The notes under the pieces were generated by a model. It made no database searches. It had not been told where the DNA came from and saw only the letters and a list, made by a program, of their open reading frames with translations. The position numbers were made by a program, and so were the translations under genes. DNA of 64,000 nucleotides from Strigamia acuminata (lineage: Eukaryota; Arthropoda; Chilopoda; Geophilomorpha; Linotaeniidae), in the NCBI GenBank assembly GCA_949358305.1, contig OX442316.1, positions 3,162,001 to 3,226,000 on the forward strand, read 5' to 3'. This document shows positions 33,237 to 42,518 of this stretch, in pieces. Each line of letters begins with the position of its first letter. Position 1 is the first letter of the stretch.

Positions 33237-33815
33237 CGACTACCGGTAGGGTTTCACTACGGGTAATTACCGGTATCAAAAACTGGTATTTTTCAAGAAA
33301 ATACCAAATACCGTCTTTAGTTCGGTATTGGTACCGGTTTTTATAATGCACGCTAAATGGGATTTTTTTAAGCATAAAAATGCAAAGTTATCAATTTTTA
33401 GCTTAAAAATATAAATTTATAAATTTTTATATGTAAAAATTAGATAATAATTAATTTTTTTTCACACAAAAACGAGAATTTATTAATTTTTTAACTTAAA
33501 AATGAGAATTTATCGAATTTCTTAAATTAAAAATGAGAATTTATCGAATTTTTTAAATTAAAAAATCTTATAAACTCAAATTATCTATTTAAAAATAAAA
33601 GAATTCTCAATTTCAACTAATAAAACCAACACCTGATAACAAAGCAACCCCACATTTATCAAACTTCTACAACCCATTAAAAATAATATTTAAAAAAAAT
33701 AAACAAAAATTACAATTAAACATTACAATTAAAATAAAAATATTTAACATTGTAGCTGTTTTATTTTACTTTATTACCGAAAAATACCGGTTTACCGGTT
33801 CTTTGATTATTGAAT
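33237..33815. mobile_element. Decayed element with 'taccggtat' ends
   Basis: Both ends are rich in the palindrome ACCGGT (actaccggtagggtttcac on the left; aataccggtttaccggttc on the right). The interior is A/T-rich with a loose 'aaatgagaatttatcgaatttt' repeat. A related relic lies at about 45720-46150 within the RBM33 region. Class uncertain, probably hAT-like. Confidence 0.45.
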
Positions 33816-34366
33816 ACCGCCGCTCCCCATCACCGTCCACTCAACCACCGTATTGATTCTGAAATCAACACTGAAGTCCAGTCGCCGACTCGCCAAACGG
33901 TCTATCCCTCATGGCGTACTGCCCCTCGCCTCCGCTCGAATATTGGAAACGTTGTCGGCAGCTCCCTACGTGCCGCTACGTCTCTAAATGACCGCCCGAC
34001 TACTCGAATCATCCTATGTAACTTGCTGGCCGCCACCACGAGCGACGAGGTCCGCAAATACGCAGAGTCCCGTGGCCTGACCGTCCTCCAGTGTGATAGA
34101 TGGACAAAAGAAAACAGCACGATCAGCAAGTCTTTCTTCCTTCGTATTGCCTCGGACGATCTTGCCTCACTCCTCTCCCCCAACCTGTGGCCATGCAGCA
34201 TTGGGGTCCGTCCCTTTCACGGCAAAAATCCCCCCCTCGTTTCTTCCACCCAAATTAATATGTAATTCGTAATTTGCATCTGTAATTTTTTACTCACTTG
34301 TATCTCATCTCTTTTTACTCCTTTGGAGTGCGATTAAGTAAATAAATAAATAAATAAATAAATAAA
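33810..34366 (+). mobile_element. LINE ORF1-only fragment with (AAAT)n tail
   Basis: An open frame (33810-34265) ends in a module typical of ORF1 proteins of CR1/Jockey-type LINEs: TTRIILCNLLAATTSDEVRK, CDRWTKE, then SFFLRIASDDLASLL and LWPCSIGVRPF, an RRM-like fold consensus. The stop is followed directly by a short 3' UTR (ctcctttggagtgcgattaag) and seven AAAT repeats, the usual tail of such elements. No reverse transcriptase lies between, so this is an ORF1-only derivative or an internally deleted copy. Confidence 0.6.
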
Positions 34367-34379
34367 ACCGGTTTTAGAC

Positions 34380-35575
34380 TTCTAAACTCTATGTTTAGAA
34401 AGTCTCATGTTTAGAAAGTCTCATGCGTTTCTCGGTCGAGAAAAATCCAGTCAAAAAAAATCCCGTCGAGCAAAATCCAGTCGAAAATAATCGCGGTCGA
34501 AAGGAATCCAGTCGAAAAGATTCCACCCTCGCATGAAACGGTCATGTCTGTCTGTCGACAGACGGACGGACGGTTCGTCTGTCGTCAACGATTCCGCAAA
34601 AACTACCGCAGCTAGAGCCAAACGAACAACGACATTAAATTCAGCATACTTATACAGGTACTTATATAGGTATTTACAGATTTCTCCGACCTCCGGTTGA
34701 ATTAATAAACCGGTTTTAGTGCACTTTTAGCCGTCTATTCCATCATGACGTCATTTCCGTAATTTTCATGGAATATACGGACTTGGGACAGACGGACTTT
34801 CTGCGTGACCTCTATACATCGCGCATTTGCGACGAGTTAAATCCCGGGAAACAGGAAATAATAAGAAAAAAAAAAAAAAAAAAAATTAAACACGTGGTCA
34901 TTTTCAGAGAAAATCTCTGGAAATTTCTATGTTATTTCTGAGGAAATTACAGATATTTCCCCAGAAATTCACTGGAGACATATATAATTTCCATATAAAT
35001 TCTTTAGAAAAGAAACCTGAAATTAAGGATATTTCCAGAGAATTTCAATCGGACAGAGGGACAGGGTTTAGAAGTCTAATATGTAATGCTTCCTTGCATT
35101 ACAGATGTTTACTTGTTTCCAAATGTCCCAATTTTAAGAAACCCTAGGTACAACAATCAGAATTTGCATGTCAGAGATTTGAATCTTTCACAGGATTTGG
35201 ATGGGATTCGCAAAGATTTAGATGATTATTTTAATAGAAAAAAATCGAAAATATTTTAACTTTTGTCCAATTTTCGACAAAAAATTCAAATTTTTATAAA
35301 ATGTAAAGATTCGGGATTCGGACATTCGAGGAAACGAAACGGGATTCGAAAGTCCATGTCAGAAATTCGGTTGAATATCGTCTCCCTGGCAAAAATAAAA
35401 TCCGGATTCTTCTGATTTTATTGATTTTTTAATTGTTTAAAAATATTTTAAACAATTGAAACTGAGATGAATAATGTTTATTGGATGCACGAATTAATTA
35501 CCGTAAACAGGATACGCTACTCGTTTATCTAAATCTACACTACCAAGCGAATTCATTTCAACTTGCTGCTACAAG
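34380..35575. other. Spacer before 8-Cys copy 3
   Basis: 34430-34530 is a 13-17-bp repeat (aatccagtcgaaaa). 34550-34580 is a 'gacggacgga' inverted repeat. 34868-34888 is an A-run. 34910-35060 repeats 'aaatttctctggaaat'. 35148-35350 is homologous to 31107-31310 and marks the left end of the younger duplication. Confidence 0.55.
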
Positions 35576-36033
35576 ATGAAACTGTTGATTGTTTGTTTCG
35601 TTTTGATTTTGTCTCCTTGGTGCACGAATGCAGGGAGCCAAGATCAAATCAAAGCGGAATTGGAGAAAAATTACAAATTAGTAGGCCTTTGTAGAGACGC
35701 AGATATATTCTGCGAGAACGTTTTTGGTAGTCCTGACAAAGAGAGAACTGAGACTGGCGTCTTATGGGATGCTTTTTACCCAAAATGCATGCTAGACGTG
35801 CTTGGTGCAACGAGCCACGCACTTTGTGGTATTATATTGTATTATATTACATTACATTGCATTATATTATGTATTATCTATTTGTTACAGCAACGAAAGA
35901 ACAAACATTGCAGAATACTTGCAGATACATTACGTGCTGGATGAATAATGGCAAAAAGTCAACTTTGTACACGTATAAAAATACAACGGTGACCAAACAT
36001 GGATGGACGGATGGAGTCTGCAAATGCGAATAA
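35576..36033 (+). CDS. Secreted 8-Cys protein, tandem copy 3 (131 aa)
   Basis: Exon 1 35576-35828 and exon 2 35891-36033. The signal peptide is MKLLIVCFVLILSPWCTNA. The mature part reads LCRDADIFC, FYPKCMLDVLG, then after splicing TKEQTLQNTCRYITCW, LYTYKNTTVTKHGW and VCKCE. Eight cysteines (two near the N-terminus, KCM, LC before the splice, TC and TCW, CKC) are shared with copies 1 and 2 and would allow four disulfides. Surface residues between cysteines vary far more than the signal peptide and the cysteine frame, a pattern that invites a selection test. Confidence 0.78.
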
Positions 36034-36213
36034 TAGAATTCAAATGGAAAAAATTTTGTTTTTTTAAAAGTGTAGTGTCCTCAACTACACCATTGAAATT
36101 ATATCTGTATGTGACTTAAGAAATAAATTCAATTAAATCATCTGTTGTGTATAGAAGTCATTTTTGGGCTACAAATTCAATAGTAAACTCGTTTAAAAAT
36201 ATTTACTTATGTG

Positions 36214-36752
36214 TAGAGACTGGATAAATGCATAAATGCATGGAATATATTTATATTCAATATAAAGCCAAAATCTGCTATTAATGCATATTTTCCGAAA
36301 ATCGGAAATAAATGCATAAATTGCAGTTTTTATGATACGAAAATGATACGTATCGTCTATCCGTGATACGTTTTGTAAACGTATCATATCAGTTAGGCCT
36401 TTTATGTTTTTAAGTATGCACGTGACATCATATTTCATTTATAACAAAGCCGAAAATTGTTAGTTCGGGAACAATTGAACTTGTATGTTAATGAAATTGA
36501 TAAAAGCACATTACAAGTTGAATGTGATTTCATTTTTTTTCCCAATTTAAGTCTGTTTACTGACAAGCTACACAGTTTTACAATACAACACTTACAAATG
36601 GTGCTGATTTGCTATTGCAACAAATAATTTCACTGAAACAAATTGTTTTATTTTGCATATTTTCATATTTTTTTTTTGCATAAAATGAAATTTTTAGTGC
36701 ATATTTTATGTGCGTAAACCGAATTTTATTTCACATATATATCCGGTCTCTC
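36214..36752. mobile_element. 539-bp hAT-like element downstream of copy 3
   Basis: Flanked by 8-bp near-identical target duplications, CTTATGTG (36206-36213) and CTTCTGTG (36753-36760). The ends are short inverted repeats TAGAGACTGGATA and the complement of GAGAGACCGGATA. The matching place after copy 2 (32630-32660) is an uninterrupted empty site. No transposase. Related pieces lie at 30750-31050 and 45590-45690. Confidence 0.75.
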
Positions 36753-36760
36753 CTTCTGTG

Positions 36761-37087
36761 TAACAAATAATTACCGTATTTTTATTGATGTGATTGTGAT
36801 TCTGCCACGTCACAATGCTGAGCGTCGTAGAGTCGATGAATGAGTTGAAACTCACATCTATACCTACTGTATATTTATGAAATAAAAGTACTTCAAAATG
36901 TTATATTTATAAAAAAAAAATATTTATCGTCTATGTTATTTGTCTCCACAATCGTTTGAAAAGACGATGTAATCAGTATCCGATAATTTAGTTATAAAAT
37001 TCGCCACTAGGTCGTCAAGTTTCTTAAATCTGGCACAGGATTCATTGTAGACTTAAAAACATGAATTTTCACCACGGATTTTAAAAA
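36761..37087. other. End of the duplicated 3' flank
   Basis: Up to about 36925 the sequence continues the copy-3 flank (attaccgtatttttattgatgtg). The remainder has no detectable feature. Confidence 0.4.
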
Positions 37088-37350
37088 ATGGCTTCGCAAC
37101 TCAAGTTAAGCCACGAAAAGGCACGAGAGAACTTCGGATTACAAGAAGGAGCGACGAAAGGTAAAATTTAACCGTTCCTGTTCCTCATTCGAGTTAAATT
37201 TCATTTTTATTCTCTCAATTCCAGTTTTCTAATTTTCTGATTTTCTAGTTTGTTAATTTTTATTTTTCTAATTTTAAAGATGCTTCATTGAAAAGCCGGA
37301 TGCTGTTTATCGATGGAAGCTGTGCTGGCTCACCCGTGGATTGTTGCTAG
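37088..37350 (+). pseudogene. Two-exon remnant with a kinase-like HPWI tail
   Basis: Exon 1 37088-37160 (MASQLKLSHEKARENFGLQE, then a GTAAAA donor) and exon 2 from 37280 after TTTTAAAG. In the spliced frame exon 2 stops at 37350. In the +1 frame the same bases read MEAVLAHPWIVASGVKPVQL-stop, which resembles the end of Aurora/CaMK-type kinase domains (HPWI). The preceding 'LKSRM' sits in the other frame, so a frameshift separates them. Immediately downstream a transposon begins (37393). A broken kinase-gene fragment is my best reading; a tiny real gene of 47 residues is the alternative. Confidence 0.35.
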
Positions 37351-37936
37351 TGGTGTAAAACCAGTTCAACTTTAATTCATCTTAGTTTTATACAGCGTGA
37401 GTCAAAAGTCTGGAAACACCTTTTTTTCTCTTGAAAATGACCGAAGGTATATCAATTCTATTGATGTAGGCATACAGGAAGTCGATGGTGGGCTATCCAG
37501 TGGTGACCTTAAATTTGACCCGGAAGGTCATCTTCAAGGTCATTCACTTCTTAACTTTTAAACCGTTTAAGATACAGCAAAATTTCCAATTACAAAGTTG
37601 TAGAACACCATTGAATTAGTACTATGCAACTTATCTCAGCTATTTTGAGTTAAATGTTTTCATTTTGAAATGAAACAAATCAGCCATTGTGGCAAAACTT
37701 AAATTTCTAATCCAAAAGTACTGAATTTTTTCAATAAATGCATTCAAATTTTTATTATTATGCAAGTAAACAAGAAAAACCACCGTATTTTTTTAATGCC
37801 TAAATTATTTTATTTTTATAAGATAAAAAATCTCAATTTGCTGATTTGTTTTGCTTTTTTTAAAAAAAAAAACATTTAACAGATGGCTGAAATAAATTGC
37901 ATAGTACTAATTCGATGGTGTTCTACAACTTTGTAA

Positions 37937-38554
37937 AGGTAGGTTCACACTTGTGTTCACACTAGACGCAATGCAAGAAAACTGACGCAACGCAAGCTGC
38001 TTGCGTCCAAAAATTCTTGACGTTGACGCCAATTCCTGCTTCAACTCCGAGTTGAAGTAAGCGACGCAACGCAAGGAAAGGTCTTGCGGCCAACCAATCA
38101 CGATCGACTTCAACTCTCATCGATTCACGTTTGGTTGGTGAGACTTTACCACATAGTTAATTCTTGCAAACAAGCCGCCATTTCCGGATTCTGGAACTAG
38201 TTCTAGAACTAGATCCAATTCCAGGTTTCATTGAAACCATCCGATTGGTCAGACGCAGCATCAATTGTTGCAGCTTTGTTCACACGTGCCATACAGTGTG
38301 AACAGACTCTGCGTTGCGTTTGATTAATTTTTCCTTGCGTTGCGTCTAGTGTGAACACAAGTGTGAACACAAGTGTGAACACAAGTGTGAACACAAGTGT
38401 GAACACAAGTGTGAACACAAGTGTGAACACAAGTGTGAACACAAGTGTGAACACAAGTGTGAACACAAGTGTGAACACAAGTGTGAACACAAGTGTGAAC
38501 ACAAGTGTGAACACAAGTGTGAACACAAGTGTGAACACAAGTGTGAACCTACCT
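37937..38554. mobile_element. 618-bp Harbinger-like MITE nested in the foldback arm
   Basis: Flanked by the 3-bp duplication TAA (37934-37936 and 38555-38557), as in PIF/Harbinger elements. The ends are AGGTAGGTTCACACTTGTGT and the complement ending AACCTACCT. Removing it rejoins 'ctttgtaattgg', matching the intact left arm. Inside the right terminus a 12-bp unit has been amplified. Confidence 0.8.
38352..38548. repeat. 12-bp minisatellite (GTGTGAACACAA) inside the MITE terminus
   Basis: About 16 identical tandem copies of GTGTGAACACAA. The same 12-mer occurs once, inverted, in the element's left terminus, so the array is an expansion of part of the terminal repeat. The unit is a multiple of three and free of stops, giving spurious frames on both strands. 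Confidence 0.93.
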
Positions 38555-39251
38555 TAATTGGAAATTTTGCTGTATCTTAAACGGTTTAAAAGTTAAGAAG
38601 TGAATGACCTTGAAGATAATCTTCCGGGTCAAATTTAAGGTCACCACTGGATAGCCCACCATCGACTTCCTATATGCCTACATCAATAGAATTGATATAT
38701 CTTCGGTCATTTTCAAGAAAAAAAGATGTTTCCAGACTTTTGACTCACCCTGTATGTAATTTCAGTCATGTAGAAATTGCATTATGATTTTGAGTTCTGT
38801 GATATAAAAAGTAATATAAATAAAGTCAACAGCAAGTTAAGAAAAAAAGCATTGCAGTAAAGCATCAATGTGTTGCTGAGCAGCTCAAATTTTATAGCCT
38901 GTGAAAAAATTACATCTGAATTGGCCAAAAATTAAAAAGGTGCCGAAAAGGTAGTCGAACAATAAGAAATTAACTAAAAAATCGATTGCCGGGGTCGGAA
39001 TTTGCACATCTGGCATCTATGCAGAGAAATGGAGAAAAAAGAGAGTTCTCCAACTACTTATCCACCTGAAAAGCTCTGATTTTGCCCACAACTCTGTCTA
39101 ACTTATTGCCTATCGTTGCTTTAGGTTCGTTTCGCCGTCATTTTTATCCGACAAAATCATCAGCGACGAAGTGATCAAACACAAAAACATTTCATTCTAG
39201 CTAAAACTTGTCTGCCCTTCAGGAAATCAAAAAGCTCGTATCGTATTTTAC

Positions 39252-39640
39252 CGATGAACGTATGTTTCGTTCGTGACGTTCAGACTTCGTTTGTTACATT
39301 AAACCATGAACCAAGGATAACATGGACACGTATCCGTGAGTTATTTCTTATTGATTCGTTATTCTGTGCACTGTTTGGATGACAGCAATCACATGTCATG
39401 CATTGCTTGCCGACTAACCACATTTGTTACATGTTGTCATCCCAGAATACAGTGCGGCTATATATTATGTGGCGCCATCGGTGGCAAAACGCATTGAACA
39501 TGTTGATACGTGTCCGTGTTATCCTTGGTTCATGATTAAACAAATATAACAAAAACGAAAAACCGAAATTGTAATTGCTGACAAAAATGGCAGTTTTGAA
39601 TAAGAGCCGCGGCTCTTAATCGATAAAATACGGCGATTCC
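39252..39640. mobile_element. 'agccgcggctctt' dispersed element, copy containing a nested MITE
   Basis: Homologous, inverted, to 46985-47122 in the RBM33 region (shared 'acgttcagacttcgtt', 'aaccgaaattgtaattgctg' and 'aagagccgcggctctt'). The 16-bp palindrome AAGAGCCGCGGCTCTT is at about 39602. Further fragments with this motif lie at 30600-30690 and 47185-47235. Confidence 0.6.
39305..39534. mobile_element. 230-bp MITE with 7-bp target duplication and known empty site
   Basis: Inverted ends CATGAACCAAGGATAACA and its complement ending GGTTCATG. The direct repeat ATTAAAC occurs on both sides (39298-39304 and 39535-39541), while the paralogous locus (about 47071-47077) has ATTAAAC once and no element. 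A third, partial copy begins at about 46713 in RBM33. Confidence 0.85.
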
Positions 39641-39864
39641 AAATCCACCTTCAAATTTTAATGAGAATTTACCACTAGCTTGGGCTATAAATAACTACGA
39701 ACGAGATTAGCTCTTGCGGTTTTTACGCTACGCCGACTTCCACGCACAAATTGTACAAACTGTAGTTCGAAAAGCTCGTGTCTCCAAATCGGCGCCATAA
39801 CTTTATTCACATAATTCCACGACGAAAAAGAAATCAAAAAATCAAACCAAAAAATCATAGAAAT

Positions 39865-39897
<33 letters not shown>

Positions 39898-39937
39898 CTT
39901 TCTTTCAACATCCTAAATCGTCTACAAAATGTACACA
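39641..39937. other. DNAJC1 3' flank with A-run
   Basis: No gene. 39870-39898 is an A-run on the plus strand. The DNAJC1 3' UTR reads through it as poly-T. Confidence 0.4.
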
Positions 39938-42518
39938 TCACCTGGCCACCAACTGACGCTTCTTCCTCACAACCTCGGCCAACTCCTTATACCTGACCAT
40001 GCACTCGTCCTTGGTCTTGCCCGGCACACACCCGGCAATATTCTCCCACCTCTCGCCGCTCCCCTTCGCGAACGCTGCCAGCGCCGACTCGAGCGCCTTC
40101 TGCTGCTTCTGATTCCACACCCCGGAACTCACATTCGCGTCCACGACCACTTTGTGCTCCTCCTTGGCCACCCCCCGCGGACTGTGCTCCCTCCAGTTGT
40201 CCAATTTCATCTGTCTCTCCAACATCTCTTCGCTCAGCGCCCCCTTTTTCTTCTTTTTCACCTCCACGTGCTCGTTGAGCGTGCCCGTGATGCCCTGCAC
40301 GCTCGTCGACATGGACACGCCGCTGTCCAAAGTGTTCGATTTGAGTTGTTTGGCCGCGGTGACCACTTCGAGCACCGGCCGGCCGACGAAGTGCGCGATT
40401 TTCTCCCAGCGGTTGGCGACGCCGCCCGGGTATTTGTTGATGGCGCGGATGAGGACGACGAGTTGTTCGTCCGTCCATGTTGCGGGGTCGGCGGCGCGCG
40501 GTTCGACGCGGGGCTGTTCTGTCCGGGTGTCGGTTATTGGGGGGTGTTCGGTGGGTTCTAGATATTCGCCGGTCATTTCGGGGATTTCGAAGATTTTTTT
40601 GCGACGGGGTTTTTTGATGCGTTCTTCGGTTTCGTAGTCGGCGTCGTCCTGTTCGGAGACGTCGTCGTCGAGCCGCACTTGCATCCAAAGATCGCGCCAT
40701 TTCTGGTAACAGCCGGGAGTCGATTTGATGAAATAAATTAGGTAATCACAGAGTTTGAACGGGAGCAGGTCTTGGTACCTAGATTCATTCAATTTGGTTT
40801 TTAGTTTTTAGTTTATTTTTTTTAAATTATGTATGTTTGATTAGTTTACTTTGGTTTGGGGAGTAAATCGATTTCGGCCATTATTGCATCCGTGCTGAAA
40901 TCCTCGAAATTTTTGAATTTTCGGAGTTTCTTCTCTTTTTTCTTAAATTTTGCACTCAAAATGTCTTCCTGCAGGATAAGCAAACAATAACATTAATATT
41001 ATATAGTGATAAAAAGCAGAAAAGTGAAAACTTGCGACCAAATTCATCGTTTTACACGTTAAAATAGCGATTCAAACGTAAAAAAAAGCGATTTGCACGT
41101 GAATAAAATCAATTTACACGTTTATAAAAGCGGTTCATACGTGATAAAGCGGTTTATATGTGAAAAAGCGATTTATATGTGAAAAAGAGGCTTACCGGTA
41201 TATATAAAAAAGCAATTTAAACGTCATAAAATCGGTTTTAAACGTTATAAAAGCAGTTTATACGTTATAAAAGCAGTTTATACGTTATAAAAGCAGTTTA
41301 TACGTTATAAAAGCAGTTTATACGTTATAAAAGCAGTTTATACGTTATAAAAGCAGTTTATACGTTATAAAAGCAGTTTATACGTTATAAAAGCAGTTTA
41401 TACGTTATAAAAGCAGTTTATACGTTATAAAAGCAGTTTATACGTTATAAAAGCAGTTTATACGTTATAAAAGCAGTTTATACGTTATAAAAGCAGTTTA
41501 TACGTTATAAAAGCAGTTTATACGTTATAAAAGCAATTTAGAAAACGTTATAAAAGCGATAAATACGTGATAAAAGCGATAAATACGTTATAAAAGCGAT
41601 AAATACGTGATAAAAGCGATAAATACGTTATAAAAGCGATAAATACGTTATAAAAGCGATAAATACGTTATAAAAGCTATTTACATGTGAAAAATCAATA
41701 TTAAACGTTATTAAAGCGATATCAAACGTTGGAAAACGATTTACATGTTTAAAAGCGATTTACACATTAAATATAACCGATTTACACATTAAATATAACC
41801 GATTTACACAATAAAAATCGATTTACACATTAAAAAAGCGATCTATACACGCAATTCACAGTCGTAAGTCGTCACTTAATGCCATATTATTCGAATTATT
41901 CGAATACAAACCAGCTCGTATTTCTTCTCGATGTACACGGACCACGCAAACAAATACTGAGCTCCAGTTGCCAATAAAAATAAGAAAATCGCCAGCTCTA
42001 ATAAGCTCATCTTTCGGACATGCCGATAATAATAAACCGGCTGCTTCCATGTTGGTAACCCGTTTAACAATATATTATCGTATATCCTCCGCTTTTCCAA
42101 GTCCTTCAACACCTCGTAAATTGCGACCAACTAAAATTACCAAAAAAAAAAAAAAAATTTAAAAAAAAAATTAATTTTTTATTAATTAATTCATTTCTGG
42201 ACCTGTCGGAATTTTTCCTCAGCATTTTTATCCTTATTTTTATCAGGATGGAGCTGGAGAGAGAGTCTTCTGTAGGCTTTGCGTATGTCAATCACAGTTG
42301 CTTCCTGTGGGAAGATAAACGAAATTAGTACGTGGCGCAGTTACCAGGGGGAAATGCAAAAATACCTGCTGGAGTCCAAGTATTTCGTAGAAATTGCCAT
42401 TCACTTCTTCGACGAGATCGAAGAGTTCCAGCTCTCTGGTGTCCCAGCTGAATATTGAATTGACACAGCAAGTTAGGAATAAATAAATAGTAAATATTAT
42501 TCGCGGCCAACGCATCAT
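39938..42518 (-). CDS. DNAJC1: DNAJC1, ER membrane J-protein with two SANT domains
   Basis: ER co-chaperone that recruits BiP. The start MMRWPRIIFTIYLFLTCCVN is a signal peptide. The J domain begins VNGNFYEILGLQQ and continues after splicing with the HPD motif (LQLHPDKNKDKNAEEKFR, about 42220-42270), then LVAIYEVLKDLEKRRIYDNI. One transmembrane helix follows (LAIFLFLLATGAQYLFAWSV), and a charged cytosolic region (AKFKKKEKKLRKFKNFEDFS, 40860-40970). The last exon (39938 to about 40784) carries two SANT/Myb repeats: TWTDEQLVVLIRAINKYPGG...RWEKIAHFVGR and VWNQKQQKALESALAAF...RWENIAGCVPGKTKDECMVR. Domain order is exactly that of DNAJC1/MTJ1. The last exon is GC-rich compared with the AT-rich introns. 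One intron holds a long 20-bp minisatellite. Confidence 0.93.
41030..41850. repeat. 20-bp minisatellite (ATAAAAGCAGTTTATACGTT) in DNAJC1 intron
   Basis: The centre (about 41250-41535) has some 14 identical 20-bp copies of ATAAAAGCAGTTTATACGTT. On the right the unit changes to AAAAGCGATAAATACGTT-type (18 bp); both ends are degenerate, an age gradient typical of expansion from the middle. Confidence 0.93.

Larger units (their letters stand above)
37393..38752. mobile_element. Foldback mariner-like element (1360 bp) with nested insertion
   Basis: Ends CAGCGTGAGTCAAAAGTCTG and the complement finishing TTTGACTCACCCTG, flanked by TA (37391-37392, 38753-38754). The inner arms match the 726-bp element at 3293-4018 (shared 'ggtcattcact', 'aaagttgtag' and 'attagtacta' blocks), so both belong to one family with different tips. 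The right arm is interrupted at 37937-38554 by another element. Confidence 0.82.

Noticed and set aside
38209-38557. Repetitive 4-residue proteins (FTLV, NTSV, CSHL)
   Set aside because: Artefacts of the 12-bp transposon-derived minisatellite, open in several frames on both strands.
39929-40637. Plus-strand frames of 160-210 codons
   Set aside because: Shadows of the GC-rich last exon of DNAJC1.
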